Shown piece by piece: positions 8,159-14,202 of a DNA stretch of 32,064 nt (position 1 is the stretch's first letter; every line of letters begins with the position of its first letter). The stretch is taken from assembly GCA_027297205.1 (NCBI GenBank), contig JAPUIH010000031.1, positions 1 through 32,064 on the forward strand, given 5' to 3'. The position numbers and the translations under genes are program-made. Under the pieces are notes generated by a model. It saw only the letters and a list, made by a program, of their open reading frames with translations, searched no databases and was not told where the DNA came from. Source of the stretch: SAR324 cluster bacterium. Its GTDB lineage: Bacteria > SAR324 > JACQKK01.

Positions 8159-9635
8159 CGCTGGCACTGAAGAAATATGAATGCACAATCTGCGAGGCGC
8201 GCCGGCGGTCCCGCTCCGACCGCAAATCCAGGCCGGCTGAGTTGAGCGCAAGTTCGATACCGCTCGAGTTTTCGTTCTCGTCCCGTGGGGCGCCATTCCA
8301 GGTGCTGGCCGAGACGATGTCATATAAGGCGATACGGCCATTTCGCAGTACAAGGCGATGTTGGACAATGCCGGCGGGCGCCTCGATATGCGCCACCGCT
8401 TCGCCGTGCCCCTTGGAGGCGCCGTTGTCCTTTGCGATCGTGGGTTGCCCTGGATTCAGATGGTCCAGCAGAGATTCGCATCTCTCCACCAGTGGATGCA
8501 ATTCCCCCAACCGGGCCAGAATGCGCCCTCCGGTGGTGTTGGCATCCAATACAGGCACCCCCAGCACTTCCTGGATGCGTTCCACCAGTGGCGCCACATG
8601 GCTGCGCGATCCGCTGAGATGGGTGATCACCAGGCGCGCCAAGGCGCCGGTTTCCGCCCGGCGGGCTTGATATAGGGGAGCCTTGATCCAACTGTAGGCG
8701 CCTTGTTTTTGCGGAGCTTCCTCCAGCAATTGGAAATTCCCGCCGGCCTTGAGCGGAACACGGTAGAAGGCGTACTGGAGATTTTCCGTGACGTTTGGCT
8801 GAAAGGATTCCAGGGTATTGCCGAACAGCACGCCCCCGGGGAATAAGGACTCTTCGGGGCCCGTATCGTCTCCGATTGTGCCGGCGCTCAGATATGCCTG
8901 GGAGCCCTTGCCCAGGGTTTTCGTCTCCTCCCGCTTTTCGAGCAACAGCAGACCGTCCTCCAGGGGCGTCTCCCGCAGGAATGGCCCGATCTCGCGCATC
9001 AGGGTGCGCAGCCTGAACACGAGCGGCTCCCGAAGCGGAGTCGTAGCTCCGCCAGGGACAATGGACATCACCAGGGGAAATTTCCCTCCAATAATGGCCA
9101 TCATGCGCTGCAGGAGGGACAGCGCCCGCAACGCCCGGGCCTGATTCTCGGCGAGCTGGTTGATTTCGCTGTCCGAAAATCGGTGCGGGAAGCGGTGGCG
9201 CGCCCAGGAGCCCGGCGGTTGTGCACCCATGGCTTGGGCCACGCGCCGCAGCTCCGGCGAAGGGCCCTTGTATGCGGCCAGGGCGCTGGGGGGAATGAAA
9301 TCGGGCAGCGCCTGAAAATAAAACTGCCGCAGATTGGCATGAAGAAATGACAAGGTATGCAACAGCTCCCGCAACAACAGCCCATTTTGCGCTGTCCCGG
9401 TATCCGTGGCCGCCTCCCACGCGCTAATGGCTGCAAGGGCATGGCTGACGCCGGAGTCCGCGCCAATGAGCTGGGTCATATAAACCGCGTCCAGGGGAGC
9501 CCTGCCGCGCAGCAGCTTTTCAAATCCCCGCGGCCGCGAGGCAGCCACCATGATGGTCCCCCCATCATCCTGGACAAGTTGCGCGGCGCCCTCGATCCGC
9601 TTGATTTGCATGCGCAAGGCCGCCATATCAAGCAT
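8145..9635 (-). CDS. [NiFe]-hydrogenase large-subunit homologue lacking all Ni-Fe cysteine ligands
   Basis: Hydrogenase framework: RIEG near the N-terminus, GVSHALAAISAWEAA after the L1 position, LLHTLSFLHANLRQFYFQALPDF, STWNGAPRDENENSSGIELAL, C-terminal VHSYFFSASDAVH*. L1 is TQLIGADSGVSH where RVCGICxxSH is expected. L2 is YFFSASDAVH where FDPCxxCAVH is expected. Confidence 0.85.
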   Translation of the reverse strand: MLDMAALRMQIKRIEGAAQLVQDDGGTIMVAASRPRGFEKLLRGRAPLDAVYMTQLIGADSGVSHALAAISAWEAATDTGTAQNGLLLRELLHTLSFLHANLRQFYFQALPDFIPPSALAAYKGPSPELRRVAQAMGAQPPGSWARHRFPHRFSDSEINQLAENQARALRALSLLQRMMAIIGGKFPLVMSIVPGGATTPLREPLVFRLRTLMREIGPFLRETPLEDGLLLLEKREETKTLGKGSQAYLSAGTIGDDTGPEESLFPGGVLFGNTLESFQPNVTENLQYAFYRVPLKAGGNFQLLEEAPQKQGAYSWIKAPLYQARRAETGALARLVITHLSGSRSHVAPLVERIQEVLGVPVLDANTTGGRILARLGELHPLVERCESLLDHLNPGQPTIAKDNGASKGHGEAVAHIEAPAGIVQHRLVLRNGRIALYDIVSASTWNGAPRDENENSSGIELALNSAGLDLRSERDRRRASQIVHSYFFSASDAVH

Positions 9636-10635
9636 CCTCCTTGTCGCCAGTCTCCACCCCCCGCCTTTCCTCCGGCGTGAGCGCCCTGCGGATCAGGTGC
9701 AGCCCAATGCCTGCCGCGGCCAGGGCGGCCGTGCCCATACCGAGCGCCTCCAGATTTTGCAGCAGGGCCGACTGACTGCCGAACATGCCGCCGCTCAACC
9801 GGCCATAAAGGCCCACACCGCCATGATCGGGAAAGCCCGGCTCGGCGCAGCCCGTGCAGGGACCGCCGGCTCCCACACACCAGTTGGCGCCCCCGTTCCA
9901 GCGCACCGCGGAGCAGCTGTTATGGGTAATTGGTCCCTTGCAGCCCAGTTGCAGCAGGCAGCCCGCGGAGCCAAATTCCTGAGCAAAGCGGCCGGTTTCC
10001 AGATCGTCCCGGCGCTCGCAACGTTCGCATACGGTTTCACCGTAATAGAGCAGCGGCCGCCGCTTTCCGTCGAGTCGGGGAAAACCGTAATATTCCAGAT
10101 GGTTAAGAATGCCCAGCAAATGATGGGGCGGCACCGGAATGCCGGGCAACTTTATCAGTGGGGTCTTGTGCTGCCTGCACAGTGCCACGAAGTCGGCGAT
10201 GTCCCGTCTGTCCGTGGAAATTCCACCGAAGCAGGCCTCAGTGCCCAGCAGCAATGCCGCCTTGGCCTGGGGCAGGACGGCACGCACCTTGGCAGCAATC
10301 TGCAATCCCGGGCCGTGCCGGCTGGGGACAGCCTCCATGACCAGTATGGGCGCGGCGGAAAACGGCCCCTGATTCGCCACGAAGCCCGTGGGTTGCACGG
10401 GGCCGTAGTCCCGCAAATCCCATTGGACGGCGATTAGGTCTAGAAAAGTCGGCAACTGCTGGCCCAACAGGGCCAGGTGGTCCTGGTCGCTGACCCCGTC
10501 TTTGATCCACACGAGCGGCGTGACTGGGACCCGTTCCGCCAGGGAGGCGGCCATGGCTTGCAGGGAGGGCAGACCCGCAGCGCCCGAGGTGCCAAGGAGT
10601 ATTCCTTTAATAATTTCCCGCCTGGAAAATTTCAT
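9628..10635 (-). CDS. [NiFe]-hydrogenase small-subunit homologue with Tat signal and C-terminal anchor
   Basis: MKFSRREIIKGILLGTSGAAGLPSLQAMA (Tat-like). VCERCERRDDLETGRFAQEFGSAGCLLQLGCKGPITHNSCSAVRWNGGANWCVGAGGPCTGCAEPGFPD is diagnostic of hydrogenase small subunits. Terminal TM LGMGTAALAAAGIGLHLI. Start at 10635 preferred over 10695. Confidence 0.87.
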   Translation of the reverse strand: MKFSRREIIKGILLGTSGAAGLPSLQAMAASLAERVPVTPLVWIKDGVSDQDHLALLGQQLPTFLDLIAVQWDLRDYGPVQPTGFVANQGPFSAAPILVMEAVPSRHGPGLQIAAKVRAVLPQAKAALLLGTEACFGGISTDRRDIADFVALCRQHKTPLIKLPGIPVPPHHLLGILNHLEYYGFPRLDGKRRPLLYYGETVCERCERRDDLETGRFAQEFGSAGCLLQLGCKGPITHNSCSAVRWNGGANWCVGAGGPCTGCAEPGFPDHGGVGLYGRLSGGMFGSQSALLQNLEALGMGTAALAAAGIGLHLIRRALTPEERRGVETGDKEDA

Positions 10636-10810
10636 CCGCCTGATTATTCCCTTTGCAATCGGATTGGCGATTTCGTGTGATTGGAAGAGGTGCATGGCCT
10701 CCCCTCCTGTTTATAGCCCTCGGGCATCGCGCTTTCAACCTTGGACTTGCGGCAGCCGCAAGCAATCTGATGGTTATCCGCTCAAAAAGATAATTATTTC
10801 GGGTTTATGC

Positions 10811-10839
10811 TTGTCAAACAAGAATAGTTTGTGTAGAAC
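10811..10839 (+). promoter_or_regulatory. Candidate sigma70-type promoter for the S24 regulator and its leader
   Basis: TTGTCA (10811-10816), 17-nt spacer, TAGAAC (10834-10839). Lies in the divergent region upstream of the structured leader. Confidence 0.35.
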
Positions 10840-10868
10840 TTGACATGCCCCGAGAGGGTTTACCTGAA

Positions 10869-11158
10869 CCGCAGCGGTGTGAGGTGTAACGGCACGAACC
10901 GCTGCGGCTAAGGTGGGGAAGGGAAGTTGCAGTAACGAAACCCGGAGAAGGGCGAAATGCCGAAAATGCTGCTCTTACGGGAAGGGTGGTTCAGGGATCG
11001 GAACGGAACTGGCCCAAGGATGGCACCCTTGCCATGGTGCGCCACCGGCTGGCAGCCTTTCTCCGGGCTTTCGATGGGGCAGGGATTGCGCCATTGATTG
11101 ACCATGCCGGATGCCACGAGCGGCGGCGAAAACCGTCAGGAACCACCCTTATGGGAGG
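10869..11158 (+). ncRNA. Candidate structured 5' leader RNA or cis-regulatory element upstream of the S24 regulator
   Basis: Perfect complementary pairs: 10869-10877/10899-10907 (CCGCAGCGG/CCGCTGCGG), 10941-10949/11059-11067 (CCCGGAGAA/TTCTCCGGG), 10982-10992/11140-11150 (AAGGGTGGTTC/GAACCACCCTT). Hairpins at 11020-11035, 11036-11046 and 11047-11057. No convincing ORF. Confidence 0.55.
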
Positions 11159-11167
11159 GATTCAAGG

Positions 11168-11827
11168 ATGAAGACACTCGCCGAGGTTTTACGGAATCGC
11201 ATCCAGGAGATGGGCTTTGAGGATATCAAGGAGTGCGCCCGTCAGTTTGACGTGCCCTATGAATTGCTCCGGAAGGTGATATCCGACGGCCATCTACCCA
11301 AGGACAAGACCCTGTTGTTCTACGCGGAGAAGTTCGGACTAAACGCGGCGGACCTGATTTCCATCGTATACCGGCAACGTGCGCCCCAGCATCTCAAGTA
11401 CTTGTTTGACAGCCCCTCGGGCCTGACGCCCGCGCCGATGCCCGAAACCAGCAGGCAGGCGCCCGTGCTGGGCCGCGCAGCCTGCGGCGAGTGGTTGGAA
11501 TCCTACCAGGTGGAGCCGGACGCCTACGAGCCGGTGGACCTCGGCGATGATGATGCGTTCTTTGTAACGGCCGAGGGGGAAAGCATGGTGGGAGGCAATA
11601 TCCCGCCAGGCGCATACCTGTTGGTATCGCCCCGGGCACGGGTCAGCAATGGGGACATTGTGCTGGCCCGATTGGGTGAAGAGGAATTTACGGTCAAGAG
11701 CTACTTCCGTCAGGCAAGCGGCACCACCATTCTCCAACCCATGAATTCGGCCTACGAGCCGTTGGTGCTCGGGCCGGAAGAGCCGCTTACCGTGATGCGA
11801 ATTACCGAGATTCGTATTAAAACCTGA
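11168..11827 (+). CDS. HTH plus S24/LexA-CI-like peptidase-domain transcriptional regulator
   Basis: N-terminal HTH-like region (ECARQFDVPYELLRKVISDGHLPKDKTLLFYAEKFGL). S24 features: GRAACGEW cleavage-like site, AEGESMVGGNIPPGAYLLV (Ser) and EEFTVKSYFR (Lys). GGGAGGG SD upstream of ATG 11168. Confidence 0.85.
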   Translation: MKTLAEVLRNRIQEMGFEDIKECARQFDVPYELLRKVISDGHLPKDKTLLFYAEKFGLNAADLISIVYRQRAPQHLKYLFDSPSGLTPAPMPETSRQAPVLGRAACGEWLESYQVEPDAYEPVDLGDDDAFFVTAEGESMVGGNIPPGAYLLVSPRARVSNGDIVLARLGEEEFTVKSYFRQASGTTILQPMNSAYEPLVLGPEEPLTVMRITEIRIKT

Positions 11828-11891
11828 GTTGCTGCAGGCCGCCTGCGGGTCCGCCATTTTCCTGTCGCGTAATTTGCACCGTCCCAGGTTC

Positions 11892-11921
11892 ACTGTTCCA
11901 AGCACACTGTTCCAAGCACAC
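11892..11921 (+). repeat. Short tandem repeat, 14-bp unit ACTGTTCCAAGCAC, just over 2 copies
   Basis: Exact consecutive copies at 11892-11905 and 11906-11919, in the non-coding gap between the S24 regulator and fliR. Confidence 0.8.
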
Positions 11922-12087
11922 GATCCCGCGCACCGTCCGTGCCAGGGAGTGCCGCCGGTGCTGCTGTCCGCCTTGCTTATCCGGCGAGTCCGGGCCAATC
12001 CAGCCCAATCCAGCTCATCTGAACAGGCGCCGCCGCGTTCTTTGCGCGGGCAGTTTCCATGACTGGCAGTAGGCGGCGGGCTCGGTG

Positions 12088-12103
12088 TGGCTTTGCCTGT
12101 GCA
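12088..12103 (+). promoter_or_regulatory. Weak candidate sigma54 (-24/-12) promoter upstream of fliR
   Basis: TGGCTTTGCCTGTGCA keeps GG-N10-GC spacing and a partial TGGCAC-N5-TTGCA match, about 150 nt upstream of fliR. Confidence 0.25.
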
Positions 12104-12253
12104 TTGCCGTGCCGCGTATGGGGGAGGTTGTGGTTTCCCATTAATTCCTTGAAATTTTTGCGTTTTTGTTGAAAAGTATCGGTAAGGATTGTTATCCGTC
12201 ACGGCGGTTTAACACCTAACCGGGAAAAAGGCTTTTCCCGTAAGTATGAGGCA

Positions 12254-13039
12254 ATGATGCCGAACCTGCTGCAGTTCGATCCCACCCAAATCATTGGATT
12301 TGTAGTCATATTCACCCGAATTACGGGGATTATGGTGATATCGCCCATTCTTGGCGACACCAATATCCCCATGCAGATCAAAGTCGCTATCGCCTTTGTG
12401 TTTTCTCTGGTTTTCTTTCCGGTCGTTGGAGCGGCGGATTTGGGTCCAAATCCGGAGCTAAGCCGAATCTTGTATGTGGCCGTGACTGAATTCGGCCTGG
12501 GTCTGGTGATGGGATTTGCCGTGCGGATGTTATTCACGGGCGTGAGCCTTGCAGGGGAAGTGGCAGGCTTTCAGATGGGTGTGGGTGTGGCCAATATCTT
12601 CGATCCGAGTTCCGAGCAGCAAGTCTCTCTGATCGGTCAGATTCAGGTCATATTTGCCCTGCTGCTCTTTGTTACGCTGGACGGGCATCACTTGCTGATC
12701 AAATCCCTCGTGGAAAGCTACGCCATTGTTCCGCCGGGAGGGCTGGCCCTGAGCGAACAGGGAATGCGCTTTTTTGTAGCGCAAGCGGGCAATATATTCC
12801 TGATCGGCCTGCAGATCGGCGCACCCTTGATCGTGGCCTTGCTGGCGGCCAACTTCAGTATGGGTCTGATCGCGCGCTCGGTGCCGCAAATGAACGTAAT
12901 CGTGGTCGGGTTCCCGTTTTCGATAGGCCTGGGGCTGCTGTTCCTATTCTTGGGATTTCCGTATTTTATGCGTTCCATGATGGTCATTATCGAGCGGCTG
13001 GATGACATCCTGATGGCCGCACTGAAGCTGCTGGGATAG
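12254..13039 (+). CDS. fliR: Flagellar export apparatus protein FliR
   Basis: VVIFTRITGIMVISPILGDTNIPMQIKVAIAFVFSLVFFPV, EVAGFQMGVGVANIFDPSSEQQVSLIGQ. Size and gene order fit FliR. Start may be 12254 or 12257. Confidence 0.95.
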   Translation: MMPNLLQFDPTQIIGFVVIFTRITGIMVISPILGDTNIPMQIKVAIAFVFSLVFFPVVGAADLGPNPELSRILYVAVTEFGLGLVMGFAVRMLFTGVSLAGEVAGFQMGVGVANIFDPSSEQQVSLIGQIQVIFALLLFVTLDGHHLLIKSLVESYAIVPPGGLALSEQGMRFFVAQAGNIFLIGLQIGAPLIVALLAANFSMGLIARSVPQMNVIVVGFPFSIGLGLLFLFLGFPYFMRSMMVIIERLDDILMAALKLLG

Positions 13040-13052
13040 GCGAGGATTATCC

Positions 13053-14129
13053 ATGGCGGAAGCCGAAGCACAAGAAAAAACCGAGGTTCCAACCCAGAAA
13101 AAGCGGGAGGATTCCCGTAAAGAGGGCATGGTGGCATCCAGCCGTGAGGTTTCCTCCGCGGCGTTGCTGGGCGCCTTCGCGCTGTATTTTCTGGTTGCGG
13201 GTCAGAGCAACATGGGCACCATGAAATCCGTGTGGCGCCACTCCTTTACCAATCTTGCGGCGGGCGATCTCACCATCGCGGAATTGGGACGAGTGTTCAA
13301 GGATGTCACGATGACCCTTGCGCCCATGCTGCTCGGGGTGTTCGGGCTGATATTTATCGTGGCGCTGCTGGCCTCCTACATTCAGGTAGGCGCGGTTTTT
13401 AACGCCCTGAAGTTTCAGCCGAACCGCCTCAATCCCCTCAACGGCATCAAGCGTATCTTCTCTTCCGTGGGCCTGGCCGAGTTTCTGAAGAGCTTGTTCA
13501 AGATGGGGGTGATTGGCTACATCACCTACTTTTCCTACCAGCAGGAAACGGAGGGGATGCTGCAACTGTCCAGGTTGTCCGTTGAGGGAATCCTGGCTTT
13601 CAATGCCTCTCTGCTGGGCGTTTTGTTCGGACGGGTGGCACTGGCTTTGGTGATTTTGGCTATCTTCGATTATCTGTTTCAGCGCTGGAACATGGAGCAG
13701 CGAATTAAGATGACCCGCCAGGAAGTTAAGGACGAATTAAAACAGACGGAAGGTGACCCACAACTGCGCGCAAGGGTACGACAAGTGCAAAGAGATGTAT
13801 CACGGGCCCGGATGATGCAAAATGTGCCCAAGGCCGATGTGGTTGTCACCAACCCGACCCATTACGCGGTGGCCCTGATGTACGATCGTGAGGTCATGAC
13901 AGCTCCTAGACTGGTGGCCAAGGGAGCGGGCCATATCGCCCAACGTATCAGGGATATAGCCGAAGAAAACGAGGTGCCGATCGTGGAAAATCCACCCATG
14001 GCCAGGGAAATATACGCTCAGGTGGAAATCGGCAATGAAATTCCCGAAGAATTTTTCAAAACAGTGGCGGAAATTCTTGCCTATGTGTACCGCATCAAGG
14101 GGCAGACCGCCGAGCCTCCGCTAAACTAA
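13053..14129 (+). CDS. flhB: Flagellar export apparatus protein FlhB
   Basis: EKTEVPTQKKREDSRKEGMVASSREV N-terminus; autocleavage motif VVTNPTHYAVALMYD. Confidence 0.97.
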   Translation: MAEAEAQEKTEVPTQKKREDSRKEGMVASSREVSSAALLGAFALYFLVAGQSNMGTMKSVWRHSFTNLAAGDLTIAELGRVFKDVTMTLAPMLLGVFGLIFIVALLASYIQVGAVFNALKFQPNRLNPLNGIKRIFSSVGLAEFLKSLFKMGVIGYITYFSYQQETEGMLQLSRLSVEGILAFNASLLGVLFGRVALALVILAIFDYLFQRWNMEQRIKMTRQEVKDELKQTEGDPQLRARVRQVQRDVSRARMMQNVPKADVVVTNPTHYAVALMYDREVMTAPRLVAKGAGHIAQRIRDIAEENEVPIVENPPMAREIYAQVEIGNEIPEEFFKTVAEILAYVYRIKGQTAEPPLN

Positions 14130-14202
14130 TCAGGGCTTTTTTCGCGCTGGCCCATAGTCCGGGCCCCGCAGAGTTTCAATCTTCGCTTCAGACGTAGAAG
14201 GC

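Noticed and set aside
8320-9420. 366-aa minus-strand ORF
   Set aside because: Out-of-frame within the large-subunit gene; Pro/Gly/Arg-rich shadow ORF.
8145-10635. Hydrogenase-like genes as ordinary pseudogenes
   Set aside because: Three full-length, overlapping ORFs with no frameshifts, intact Tat signal and intact medial/distal cluster motifs. Ligand replacements are point-like within conserved flanks.
10840-10868. TTGACA as a -35 box
   Set aside because: No acceptable -10 at 16-18 nt; the upstream TTGTCA-N17-TAGAAC fits better.
11021-11033. TGGCACCCTTGCC as a sigma54 promoter
   Set aside because: Spacing is wrong (GG-N10-GC not satisfied); it is better explained as the perfect hairpin ATGGCA-CCCT-TGCCAT.
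10878-11158. Group II intron fragment (GTGTGAGG 5' end, GTAACGAAAC...GGCGAAATGCCG resemble domain I segments)
   Set aside because: No reverse transcriptase ORF and no clear domain V seen; kept only as an alternative for cmscan to test.
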